Positions 40,801 to 53,267 of a stretch of DNA of 64,000 nucleotides are shown here, in pieces. A program made the translations under genes and the position numbers. Under the pieces are notes generated by a model, which was given only the letters and a program-made list of their open reading frames with translations, had not been told where the DNA came from and did no database searches. The first letter of the stretch is position 1, and each line of letters begins with the position of its first letter. The DNA is taken from positions 983,730 to 1,047,729 of the forward strand of contig VUYV01000146.1 of assembly GCA_008711295.1 (NCBI GenBank), given 5' to 3'. This stretch comes from Anarhynchus alexandrinus. Lineage: Eukaryota; Chordata; Aves; Charadriiformes; Charadriidae.

Positions 40801-42096
40801 CGTTCAGTATTCAGGTTTAATTCATCCCAGTTCCTCCTTCTGTATTGGCATGGAAGCACATACCCATATTGGTCTGACTACCTACTTTCTGCACTCTGTT
40901 TAGATGGGACTTGAATGGTTCAAGTTGTTATTCATTGTTTCTCCCTGCAGCTGTTCTCAGTCTAAGTAATCTTGCCTTACTTCACCTGCAAGGGATGTGT
41001 ACTCTTGAACTGCGTGATCTTCCACGTTGTCAAAACTCCTCAATTCATAGTTTTGTTTTGACCCATTTTTTATCTCTATGAAGTTCATCCCGCTTGCAAA
41101 AACTCATCCTGTTCCAAAATTACTAATTCAACACCTGCATTTTTTGAAAGGTCTTCACTGAACTTCTGCTATCACCTCAACTTTCAAGTACTCCATGATG
41201 CAGCGTTCTTTTAAGAAGTATTTCAGATTACTTCATTGAGGGAATTGAGATCAGATCACGGGTAGTTAGTTCTGAAGGCAGGAGAACTACCCCTAATGAA
41301 TCTGTTCGTGAAAGTTAGGATTTTTTACAAAAGGGTTTGACAACAGCTAACATGGATACTTTGTCAGAGCATTTGGGGCAGTCACCCAAGAGATACGCAG
41401 TGCATCAGAACATGGCCAAGAAAATTTTTGAAGGATTTGATGTAAAAGACTTTATTTTATTATTGTTATCTTCACATCAGAAACATACATAAAAAAAGAG
41501 TGTGATAATGACAAAACAATCTCTTCATTAGCATAATCTACTATGTACAACTATTTACAGAGTCATAAAAATGAATATAACTAGTGTTATGCTGTTGTTG
41601 CAAGCATGTATGTTTCATATCCATTTCTATTCTTAAGTACAGAAAGGGGAAAAAAGGAGAAAAATGGAGTTGTAGTGTACTGTGAAATTATATTTTCTTA
41701 CTTATATTTCTGGTCTAAAAACATCCAAATATCTGCACAGTTATTATGAAACTTTTATTCAATACCACATATCTCCTTTTTAAATCCCCTGTTACAGATT
41801 TCCAGGAATTCTCCAGTAATTTCCAGGATTGTTTCTGACATTATCCTATAATGATTTAGGAACTACTTATTTCAGGAAACTATTATTATCAGGAGACATT
41901 AGAAAATATTAAAATGGTTGACAAGTTATTGAATGAATATGTGATTAATATTTTAATCTTTCTGTAGGTAGCAAAGCTTTGCCATGTAGTAATAAGCATC
42001 TGCCAGACTTTTGTGTACATTGTAGCTTGCTCATATACATATAGTATAATCAACAGTGCTATGTTTGCTTTTATTATGAGCCCCTTTTATACACAT

Positions 42097-42600
42097 TTAC
42101 GCTTCACATGATTCAGCACATGACTCTGTGACATAAGTGCCATCTTTTCCTGTACCTGTGCAGTATTTGTGATACAAGTCCTTTGAGACTTGCAGACTTG
42201 CAGGGAAGTGGATCATTTCAAAAGAGTAATCTCTATTTTTTGCTGTATTGGGGGGAAAGAAAAAAAAAGAAAAAACTTGAATGTCTTGTCTGTATTCTGG
42301 TAATGCATTTTGTGCCTTTAAGACCAGAGGCTTCAGTGTAAAGTGGGCTAACTGGTGTTCTGTCAACAGGACCAAGCTAGAGCTGATCCAAAGTAACCTC
42401 TTCCAAAATGCATATAGTACAGGCATCCTGAGCACCACCTCTCTCCAGCTGCAAGTCCACACCTGTTGGGCATTTTTCATGCCATTGTAAACATAGTAAA
42501 ATACAGTCCTTGGTTTATCTGGCGTCTTTGGGGTCAGACAATGAACACGCAGAGCCCACGCCAGAAGAAAGCAAAAATACAGCAGCACAGAAGAGTACAT
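42097..42600 (-). CDS. Candidate nested antisense ORF, signal-peptide-like start, unrecognised
   Basis: This 167-codon frame on the strand opposite ADCY1 lies inside intron 1. It begins MYSSVLLYFCFLLAWALRVHC, a good-looking signal peptide (hydrophobic core about residues 5-17, Cys at 21). The ATG has G at -3. The stop TAA (42097-42099) is followed 21 bases on by AATAAA (42070-42075 on this strand). The middle contains a strong splice-acceptor look-alike, a long pyrimidine run ending CCCCCCAATACAG (last base 42243), and a CAG|GT donor look-alike at 42463/42462. However, joining those two sites breaks the frame, so they do not give a simple two-exon gene. The C-terminal part, ending in a short Cys-containing segment, matches no family I know. 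It may be an unrecognised small secreted protein or its relic, or a chance frame. Confidence 0.25.
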   Translation of the reverse strand: MYSSVLLYFCFLLAWALRVHCLTPKTPDKPRTVFYYVYNGMKNAQQVWTCSWREVVLRMPVLYAFWKRLLWISSSLVLLTEHQLAHFTLKPLVLKAQNALPEYRQDIQVFSFFFFPPNTAKNRDYSFEMIHFPASLQVSKDLYHKYCTGTGKDGTYVTESCAESCEA

Positions 42601-45600
42601 GTCCTATTCCATACTTGTTATTTCTTCATTTCTTTGTGCAAAAAAGAGTGCAGTCAGCAAACTCTTAAGAGGGGATTTGTGTACAGTTAAGAAAGATGAA
42701 ATATGACATTATATGACATATTACAGTAGTTGCAATTGACTCTTATTTTTTTACCAGTGAACATCTTGCTTTGGGGCCTAACGTATTGTCTCCCCTGTCT
42801 CATTTGTTTTGAAGCAGAATAAGAAATTACTGATGTATTTTGTTTTCCTCTGTAATTTTCAGAATTCTCAGTAACTCAGTTAAATCCCACTCTTGTCTTT
42901 TCCAGGGCATGAAACTCTGCTGTTTGCAATCTCTTATAATATGTACATGGAAGAAGCACCATTTCTTTTAAGATTGCACATTCTTAATTTGATGGACAGC
43001 CTCAAGCTAACCAGAACTGACAAGCCATTCAAAGCAGAAAATAAACCCACCAGACAGTTTGTAGGAAGGAGGACTTTCATTGTTTAAATGAAAGTTGGGA
43101 TGAGTTTCTGAGTATTTCGGTATCTATAGGAGCAAAAAAAAGTCCCAGGAAGGCACCTCGTTCACAATTCAAAGAGTAGCGGTCCATGATCCTTACCTAT
43201 CATCTCTTACATTCAAATAAAAAACCAAAACAAAACAAACCAAAACAAACCCCTCTCTAATGAGGCAGAACAAAATATGACATTGGCAAAAGAAAAAGAA
43301 AAAAAAATAGCACATTCTTCAACATTGTGCTAAATTTTCTCTACATTTGGCATCATATCTGTAATTCTAGCCCCCTTATTATTCTTTTGCTCTTCTTTTC
43401 AGCTCAGAGTAGGCATATTTCAGTTCCACTTTTTATCATTCTTTTCCTTCGTTCTTTTTTTTTTTTATTTTCGCTTTACCCCCATTTATTCCTCCTGTTC
43501 CAAAAACATACTTGATTTATGTCCTGTTATCTCTTACCTTCCTCCAAGTTTGTGATTTAACACTTTGATTTATTTCTGCAGTTTGGCTCAGTGTTTTTAA
43601 ATGCTTGGCATTCACAATATTGTGACTTTTTTTCAAAATAATTTTTTTGCATTCAAATGATGTTACATTAAAACAGAACCAGAAAACCTACACACGACAA
43701 GAAGATCATATAACCCAAGAAGTTATTAGTCATGTGCTCTCATGATAAATCTTTAAAAGCATACTGTTGCTTACAAAATTGGCGTATTTTTCTTTCTAAG
43801 GTCCTGCTCCAGCAATGAGGTTTGTATGAATCAGTTTGGAACACTACCCAAATTCCCAACCACGGAATCATGCCTCTATTTTTTAGCATATCAGACTATT
43901 TTTAATCATAGAGCATAGAGATTCTAACAACAAACTTGATTTTTAGAATCACTGACTGAAAATGAGTAGACTTTGGTCCTTTGGTCCTAAATCTTTAGAA
44001 TTTCTTTGGCTTCTCTTGAAATCATTGTCCAAGGAATTCAATTGTTTAATAGAGTCACTAAACAGAGATATATCTTTTTGTTTACCTAATAAGTCTCTCA
44101 AGTACAAATGTGACTGGAAATATTTTTTTTAAATCTTCCATCAATTTCTTGTTTGATCAGTTGCTTAGTGACATACTGTATAGCTGGTTTCTCTTTGGAA
44201 AAATAATTTTCGAAGTTGAACAAGAAAATGGCTGGTTTTCTCCATCTCTTCTGCTTAAATTGCTCCTTTGCAACTTTGACAGCATTAAAGCTCTCAAGTG
44301 CCAACACTGACAGAAGATACCATAGCTTAAATGACCCTGCAGAGCAAAAATCTTATTATCTGCAGAGACAGCACTTGCAAGTTGTAAAGCACAATAGGAG
44401 AAAAGTAAACGGGCTCTGTGTAATAGAACATAGTTTCCTCAAGGCAAACACTTTCATCTTTTCAGGACATTTGACCAGAAGTGACATCATTCACCAACTG
44501 CTTCAAATATCTGCACGGAGAGGAAAAAAAGAGAAAAGAGATACAAGAGGACATTTGTCAAGTCTAGCAGGCAATCCTTCTGGTGGAAAGGGAAACCGAC
44601 TGAGATCAGTTTAGTCCTAATGCAGTCATGTTTTCACTTAGCAGTACACAGACAGCCAGAGCAGCAGTGTGTGCACTTTTTCCTCTCTTTATCTCTGGCT
44701 GCTTTCATTCATCTGGAAAAGAACCAGGTGTTTCGGTAGTGAGTGAGAACCAAGGCCTCACAGTTTAGTCATTCGATTTAATTTACGGGTGACTTGTTAG
44801 AAGACTTCTGTATATTTCTTGACATTTTGGGGGCAAACTTTTTTTAGTGCCATAAAATAAATACAAGGTCCCATGCTTGATATGAAAAATGTGTACCTGA
44901 CACTGCTTTGGTCACCAAAAATGACTTGAATTTGCTCTATAGGACCTTAAGTAATGCTTTTCAGCATGATTTCCTAACAAATTAGTTCATTACAGTGTAA
45001 TATTTGGACAGCTGCTTGAACTTAACCTGTGTTTATTTTCTCATCTGCAATATGCCTGTGATCATACCTAACTGACATACGCTAACTTGGGAACCTGGTT
45101 ATATCCATGGCTGTCTCCCAGATCTTGAGAAAGTCCCCTAAAGTTAAATTCAAAAAAGGCACTTGGAGGTTTTAAGCGTGGGTGTTGCATTTCCTAGGTT
45201 TTATGCAGCCAACCTTCCAGGAGCAAAATTCAAGCCCTCTTTGGAAGCAGCCTGTGCACAACACAGGAGCATGCCACTTCAGTACCACATAGATGGTGCA
45301 GTGTCTGTGCAGCATGTATAACAAGCCCTGGGGACAGTACTTCGTCACCAGCAGCACAGTTCCTAGGCTAGAGAAAACCAAGCTTGTACCACTGGAGAAC
45401 AGATCCGGGACTTGGAAGACCCATGTTTTGTCACCAGCTCAGTCACTGACCTCTGCCCCAGCACATTGGCAAAGCTTTGTAGAGAACTTTTGAGTTTTTA
45501 CAGAAAACACTTTGACAACTAAACTAAAGCTGACAAGTGAGAGGTCCTGAGTGAAAAGCTGGAAGTGCGTTCCAGCTGCCAGGATGTGCAGGAGCTCAGC

Positions 45601-47986
45601 GCACATCTATCAGTCTTCGGTAAGCTAGGCCCCGTAAGAGGCATATTGTGGAGTATGTTTTATGGATATAACCAAATCATGCCACAGGAGCATGAGACAA
45701 CAGTGAGTTCACTCGGCTGGTGGCACACAGTGGGCTGCAAAAGGAGCATGGCTGGGAGCCTGGGAAGGAGCCTGTCCCACTCAGGCTGGGCAATCTTCCT
45801 CCTGGGTTGTTATAGAGACGAAATCTGAAAACATGGAGCCCTTTGCTGAACTGAAGCCACAGCCTCAATTTGTGTCTCTGTAGTCTAAGAGCTGTACACG
45901 AGATAAGAAATGCTTCCTGTCTACAGCAGCCAGGCGCCAGACTGAGGCTGCTACATGCTGTTTCCCAGCCATGCACAGAACTCAAATGAAGAAAAATTGC
46001 ATTTAAGATCTGAAGGTCCAGTCACCTAGCAACTATAGTCCCACCAAATGTTTCAAACTAGCTTGGATTGTGTATCCCCACAAGTCTTTATTTTTATGTA
46101 TTTAATTACTGCAGCTTAAAAAAAAAATGTATTAACATGTTCAGATGGGTTCTTGGGGCAAAACAAGTACTGGAAAGGAACCATGTGTTGCACAGAGCAA
46201 ATGCAAACAATTTTTCAACAACAGATTACTGTCCTATGCTCTAATTGCACAACATGGCATTATACTAACTAATAGGAAAGGGGGAGAAAGCTGCAGATTT
46301 TTGGTTGATGTGAAACAGCTTCAGGGGCTGATCACCTGGACTCTGCCAAGCAAGTGAATTACATGCACAAATAAATAAAAATATTGGCCATAATTTCTAT
46401 AGAAATGATTTCAAGTGGCTTTGGCAATATATTCAAAGTCTTTTGTGATATATAGCAGCTATTCATAATGCTTGGGAACAATTGCAATGTCCAAAAAACC
46501 CCAAACCATAACAACCACCCCAAAAGCACAGAAGAACTGAGTGCTTATTTGTTCTACAGTGACTTACAATATGCCATAAAATAATGCAACAGCTAAATCA
46601 GGAAAAAAATACAAGTAACGTTTCCCTGTCTCTTCTCAGCACAAAGAAATTTGTGGGATGTGACATGTAAGCCAGTTAGCAAGAAAATTTTGACCTTTTT
46701 CTGGGTAGCTCATTGTCTCAGCTTTCCACTGATGGAAGTGACTGTGACCATATTAGTATGTTTAAGGTATATGTTCTGCTGTGAACACACTCTGGAGTGC
46801 AGTACCATAATATTACAGTAAGAGAAAGCTACAGCTGAGATATCACAACTCTCATATCTTATCTGAGAGGCAGTCATAGCCTCTCGTATAGTGAAAAAAC
46901 ATGGAGATCAGCCAGATCTTTTGTGTACCTAGACTTGAATGATTAGTGTGGATTACTGGGAAATTATTTTTCTTCACGTGTAATATTCTTCAGATATTCT
47001 CTTCTGTATGCAATCACCCCAGCACTTCTGTGGGCTTTGGATAAAGTTTGTTGCCTTGTGTAAAAGTAACCGCCAATTATCTATCTGTAAGGTCTGGTTT
47101 GATACATGGAAAGCTTGCTGATACTAACCTCAACTGGGCTTAATGGATACAAATATGAAACCAAGAAAAATAATTAATATTGTTACAAGTATGTATCAGT
47201 ACGCACACATTTTGTATAAAAACAGGCTTTGGACAGAGGCAAATCAGGGCATTTTCTTCTTGCTTTTTTGACTTTCTGAAGTGCAACAGACCGGTGCTAT
47301 ACTTGGCAAGTTTCAGACATTCCCGTTGCAGTAGCGCCAAACATTTCTAATAGAATACTGCTATGTGTTTAGGTATTTTGTTTTTTTCTTTTCAAAAATA
47401 CAGCTTTTATGAAGTCATTCATTATTTGGAATGGTTTGAAGTGATTAAGAATTTACGCTTAAATGTATTTCAGCCTCTATGCCACTTGCAGTATTTTACG
47501 TCCAGTACTTTATTTCTTATTTCTACAATTTCATATATCAATGCTCCATTGTATATTACCTGTAAGTTCTCCGTCTCATATTTTTCTTATTCCCTAAAAA
47601 TCAGCTGTTTTTTTTTTAATTAAAAAAATGCCGATAAGAACTAAAGTTCTTGTGCATAAGTGCTCCTTTCTCTCTTCCTAACATGATGGAATTGTGAGTT
47701 CCTTTCAGAAATTCACTCAAAAAGGCACAAAAGCTCAGAATCTCAAAAATAGGAGCCTGAAATTAATGTCACACATTTGAGTGAGAGTATTGATGGGCAG
47801 GCAGTTGACACTCCGAGACTTCAGCAAAACAAATATTTGGTATCTTATGTAATCATAGATATCTTTATCAGAATGTTTTTAAGCTGCAGTACTACATAAG
47901 GTTTAGGATTCAAAATTTATGATTCAATCAACCCTAGTTCTGATATTCCATAGTAATTTTCTGCTACTTAATCTCAGCGGTAAGTG

Positions 47987-48030
47987 CTTCTCACATCACG
48001 TAAACAGCCAACGGCGTATAATGTGAGAAG
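47987..48030. repeat. 10-bp perfect inverted repeat, 24-base loop
   Basis: CTTCTCACAT (47987-47996) pairs exactly with ATGTGAGAAG (48021-48030). The loop contains ACGT and CGGCG, unusually CpG-containing for this AT-rich part of the intron. The stem is too short for a typical microRNA precursor. It is a possible hairpin of unknown role. Confidence 0.7.
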
Positions 48031-51000
48031 GAGGTGCACTAACTGTTCTCCCAGTGCATGTTTCCAAGTTAAAAGGACATAAACTTCAACACATGAACTT
48101 TTTAACACTGGGGAGCTTGATGGCTCTATTAAGACTCTGCTGTTGTAGGGGGCGTTTTTTAGAAAGGTTTATGGCATGTATTTTAAATGGTTATAAATCG
48201 TGACTTATAGTTTGGTGAAAAAGTTATGCAAACAGAGGGAGAGACAAAGTGGATTTCTGCAATTACACATTGTACATGTACGCTTCAAAAAACGTGGCTG
48301 TAGTTAACAGGCATAGCATCCTAGATATCCTAAAGGTCCGTCTTCACTTGTGTGCTTATAGATACCCCAGTGCTTCTGTCTTTCTCGACAGTGACATCTG
48401 CTCTCATTCAACACGTTATCACTCAAATAACTAGTCATTAATCCCATCTTAGAGTATGCTGTAAATTCAGGAGGGGTGCGAATGAAGACAGAAACCATGG
48501 AGAATAGCACAGCAGAACAATGTTTTCCTAGTTCATGGCATAACCCAGTTAGGACAAAAACTAACAAAAATAAGAGAAGGACATTTATTCAAAATGGGTA
48601 TATGTTTATTTAATCTGGAGAAAATTTGTTTGGCTGCCTTCTCTGGTAGGAGAGTGTGCTTTTTGGGATGCAGTCAGGAACTAAGGAGAAGTTTTGTGCG
48701 CCTGTGTTATGCCACTTCAGCAAATGGAGGGAGCAGATGTAGTAATTAAGTGTTCTCAAAAGGTTGTGAAGTGAGTTAAGTGAATTACTAAACTTAACAA
48801 AACTATGTCAGGATAAAGAGGTGATTGTGCATTCTCTTTTATGCAGTCTTGCATTGTAAATAAAGCACTGCTGTAATGGTAACATTTTCCATAACAGGAA
48901 AAAGAGAAGCGATTTTTGTTTAAACTTGTAAAAGGTCTTGTTCATGATATCAACAATTTTCATAAACAGCACAGTCTTGCCTTGCTCTTCAAGAGTTTTA
49001 ATGGTGGAAGCACTGACTTGTTTTGGTAAGCTGTTCATGACTCTTTCCTTAGAGATATGCCTCACAATAGACATTCATATTTTACAATAATGCCATATCT
49101 CAAAGTATTTTTATGGAATGAGTAAATGTTACATTGTCTGCATAACAGGAACAACAATAGTAGCACAGAAATTACTTGCAGTAAAATTCAATTAACAGAG
49201 AAAACTGGAAGCAGAATTCAGCCCCTCCATACCTCTCATCTTATTGGGTGTCTGAGGGTTAAGACATACACGAACCACACTGGTCTTGACTTTTCTGCAA
49301 ATTTCAACCTTCACCTGGAAATGCTAGCCATATTTCCTACATATTCCACTCTTCTCTACTTCGTGGGATATCGTGAGAACTCATATTGCTGAGAATAAAT
49401 AAAATATTGGTATCAGCTACTAAATTACAATCCTGGGAGTGGTAACTATTGAAATCCCTTCTCATTCCTATTGATGCCACAAGCCCAGCTTGTAGAAAGC
49501 ACAACGAAGTTTTGGAGTAATATCCTGAATTTTTCTTCTCTGGTAATTTCTATTTCTAATTTAGCCTACTTTAGTTGGGTATTTCAATATCCATCCACAT
49601 GTATGCGACTTTGTAAAAAAGTCTTTGAGTGATCCAGAGGTCATTCACACCTTTGTGAAATAGCCACATTTTTCTACAAGGCAATTTTGTGAGACAAACA
49701 GAAGGCTACTCCGCAATGAAAACCAGCCTCAGGTTTGAACCATCTACTATGCAACTGTTTACATGATAGCAGAATTAGTCTGCTCAAAAGGCAAATATCA
49801 ACATGTAGAAGAATTTTTCACCATTTGTTTGAGAGAGAGCAAATGCATGCATGAATGCACACATGAGGATTCTTACTTTGAAGGAAAAAGAAGTGGAGAA
49901 TAAAACTTATCTGGAATTGAGAGAAAAGTTTTGAGAGACTCTTCAAAGAGTCAGCTAATCCCAAGGGACACTGAAGAAGTGGGAGATCATTCTAGGGGAA
50001 AAAAAAATAAATCTTTAATTAAACTATTCAAGCCCTGTGTATGTGTGTCCATGTTACATGCATTTTACCTCCAGAATTATTTGCTCGGTCCGTGATGGGC
50101 ATTGCTGTATTGCACAATTTGAGTTCCCTACCAAAACTAACTTGAGACCCAAGAAATTCAGTGGAAGAGAAGAACAGGAAAGACAGAAACTTGGTTGAAA
50201 TACCTGCTGGAGCTGCTGGTCTCTCTTCACTGACTAGGCAGCCCACAAAAACTAGCTCTCTGTGTTGGAAGTCTGCCTTTGGTAACACCCTCTAGAGCCT
50301 GCACAAGGAACCATGCCAGAGTTCATCCAATGATAGAAAGTGTACCCTACCAAGGACTAGACAAGCTTGTAGCTCAGGATGTTGGTACTGAAGTGTAGCA
50401 GATATGCAGAATACACAACACAAGATTCAGTGACAACAGTAATTGCAAAGAATAAAAAAAATTTAAAAAGGTTTTCATGACCCTGTTGCCATTTTTTTGC
50501 TCTGGCTGATCTGTAATCTCATTATGGAATGAGAGCATAACATTGTTTGAAAAAGGTTGCAGCATAAAAATGTCTTTGAGTCACTTTGTATTGCACTAAG
50601 TAAATTATTTCTTTAGTAGTTCTCTAAATAGAAGGTGATGGTGAAACCTGAAGAGCACTCTGTTTGCTAATAAGCAGTAGTATAGTGAATAACGTAGGAA
50701 TGGTTTAAAATTAAATTCCTTGATATTTCAGCAGTTCTGGGTGCCTCAGTACTGCAAAGATGCTTAGCTTTAACAGCAAGTCTCTCAATCTTTCCTGCAG
50801 TTACAGCACATAATGTGTGCAAGTTATCTATGTATGTATGTGTATCTATATAGAGGTACATGTTTACATATTAAAATGAAAGAGACCAGGAAATGGCATG
50901 CATTTGAGAAACCTAGAGAGAGAGATGTATGTAGTTTGCAATTGGGGAAAAAATAGTAATTAAGCAGAAAATGGTTTGTGGAGGGAAGGAACTCTTACCT

Positions 51001-53117
51001 CGGGAGACAATCTGCCCTACTTTCTTTTCTCGCATTTTGAAATCTATGAATCTTTTACTTGCTTTATCACTTTTCCTGGTTCCCTGCAGGCCAGAGCTGA
51101 CAGCTAAGCTTCTGTTTTATCTTAAACTGTTCAAAGCATGTCAGAAAATGACTTACCCTGCTGAGTCTGAAAGTGGCTGCATGATTGCAGGAACCCACCT
51201 ACTGGTTACCCCCAGTCCAGGTGATGACCGTTGCTTGAGTGAAGTTGTTATGATAGTCCCAGAACAGCTGGCAGATTGTTATAATATATGGTCTTTTACC
51301 GCTTCCATTTGAAGACCAGAAACTGAGTTGACTTTTTTTTTGTTTTATTTAGAAGTAATTTTTTATGTCTTAGGCCACTCTGATATCAGTGCATATAGTG
51401 TTTCACCCTGTGTTATTAACAGCTGTTTTGTATATGGACAGGTTCAAGTAGTTGCACTGTCTGTAACCGTCTTGACTGTTTATTCTGTGGGTTCTCTCTA
51501 CTGCCTTTACAAATCCTTTCTATTTTTATTCCATCGCACTTCGTAAGAATTAGCTTTAAAATACACTGTTGTCACCACAGCATGATAAAATGCAGGGATA
51601 AGGTGAGTGCGACTGCATTCATGTCTCTAAAAATAGGATTCTACTGGAATTTCTACAGTAATTTCATTTTAGTAGGCTTTAACTTGTGCTGAAAATTGAT
51701 ATACCTCAAACAGTTCTCTGTGATGAAGCAAAATAAAGCAAGATAGGAATTGCAGACTGTTTATGCTCAGGCTATATCATTAAATGATATGCTTGTGTAC
51801 TGCTTTTCATCTTCAAAGTTTTACCATCAGTATTACCATCTCTGAGAAGTGACATGTAAGTAACTGGTATATGAGATTCTTAGGTTGAAATTATTCTGAC
51901 TGTTGACACCTGAACCCGTATTTTATAGTTCTCAGGAGGAAGCCGTAACACCATTCTTCACTGCTGTTAGCTCTTGTGAGATAACTGTTTCTTTTTGGAT
52001 ATCTGAGGAGAAAGAAAACACTACTGCTATGCACAGCTCCCTTAATTGTCACAGGGTATCTTTTTGATTTTGCACTGGTGAAAATGTTTGCAGGGAAGTT
52101 GTAGTTGATGGCCTGTTGACTAATAACAACCAGGTATGAAGGTAAAAGTTAGAGGAATTGTAAATCTGCGAAGGTCTGGAGAACCCACCCAGAATGAATC
52201 TTTCAGTTCTCCCCACTATACTGAGATCACAGAACATGGGAGATGTATACTGCCATTAGTTAAACACATCAGAAACTTCCTTCTTATTTTTGTAGGGTGA
52301 AACATTTCCCAAAGGCTCTCCAAAATCAGCAGGGAGTTTCTGGATGTCATTTTGGATCTTTGCTTACCATATTGGCTGAATTCAAGCCTTCAACCTGAGT
52401 TATTTAGGTCAGATAACTAATTTATCACATATTGCAAAAATGTTAAAAAAAAACAGAAGGGCAATGGGGACATTTATGTGTCCTTCATCAAAGTACTGTT
52501 TGTAGAAGTGAACTCACCACCTTCTGAGAGGTTTGCTGCAGGGTAGCATCAACAATATATCTGATGATTTCATAAAGACTACAGTATAGTCACTAGTAGT
52601 ATATATATGGAAAGTGATTTTCCAAGTGCAAACTGCACAATATGAAGGCTTGTGGTACCCAAGCACACGTTTTAATTTAGTCACAGATTTTTTCAGTGCC
52701 TTGCTATTCAACTATAAAAAAAAGGGACAAAAATATCCCTACTTTACAAAGGCATAGGAAAATAATTTCAGTGTTCCAGGCATCTTGCAACTGAACAAAT
52801 GTTGAAGATGCTGTCCTTACTAGATGGACAGATCTGCCAATGGGCTGATGAAAGAACCGATGCTGAATGAAAATGATAAGCTACAGATCATTGTAAGAGA
52901 AATTAAGTTCAGCAAATGTGAAGTTCTGTATTATGCAATATTGCTTGCCTAGACTTGTGGTAGCTGCTATAATTGTTTCATTGCAGTTGGGTTGTGGGAA
53001 GGGGTATCAGTGACATGGCTAGTGTCCTTTTTTTTTTTTTTACATTTTGCTGAGTAGGAATGTAAAATAAAAATCTGTATTTTAAAGTATTAATTTATTT
53101 TTCTTTCTTTCTTACAG

Positions 53118-53267
53118 CTTGTGGCCAATGCAATCCTTTTTGTCAGTGTAAATTTGTATGGGGTCTTTGTGAGGATTTTGACAGAAAGGGCTCAGAGGAA
53201 GGCATTCCTTCAGGCCAGGAACTGCATTGAGGACAGGCTGAGGCTGGAGGATGAAAATGAAAAACAG
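53118..53267 (+). CDS. ADCY1: Adenylyl cyclase type 1, coding exon 2 (TM6 and signalling helix)
   Basis: This 150-bp exon encodes 50 residues with phase 0 at both ends, so it joins exon 1 directly after RLWRT. It begins LVANAILFVSVNLYGVFVRIL, the sixth membrane helix of the first cassette. It continues through TERAQRKAFLQARNCIEDR and ends LRLEDENEKQ, the signalling helix that leads to the first catalytic domain. I find only a few conservative differences from mammalian ADCY1 (for example Ala for Ser in TERAQRKAF, Asn for Ser in ARNCIED). The acceptor is TTTCTTTCTTTCTTACAG|C and the donor is AAACAG|GTCAGT, both strong. The next expected coding sequence, beginning ERLLMSLLP, is not found in the remaining 10.7 kb, so exon 3 lies beyond the window. 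Confidence 0.97.

Larger units (their letters stand above)
10723..53117 (+). other. ADCY1 intron 1, about 42.4 kb
   Basis: The intron starts GTGAGAGAG after exon 1 and ends TTTCTTTCTTTCTTACAG before exon 2. A TATTAAT-like branch-point candidate lies about 30 bases before the acceptor. A single uncalled base is at 10796. Apart from the items listed separately, the interior is AT-rich unique-looking sequence with chance open frames mostly under 160 codons and no exon, tRNA or clear transposon that I can recognise. A long first intron is normal for this gene family and commonly holds regulatory DNA, which cannot be recognised here without comparative data. Confidence 0.9.

Noticed and set aside
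42243..42463. Simple two-exon splicing model for the antisense ORF
   Set aside because: Joining the CAG|GT donor at 42463/42462 to the AATACAG acceptor ending at 42243 shifts the frame and meets a stop within about ten codons.
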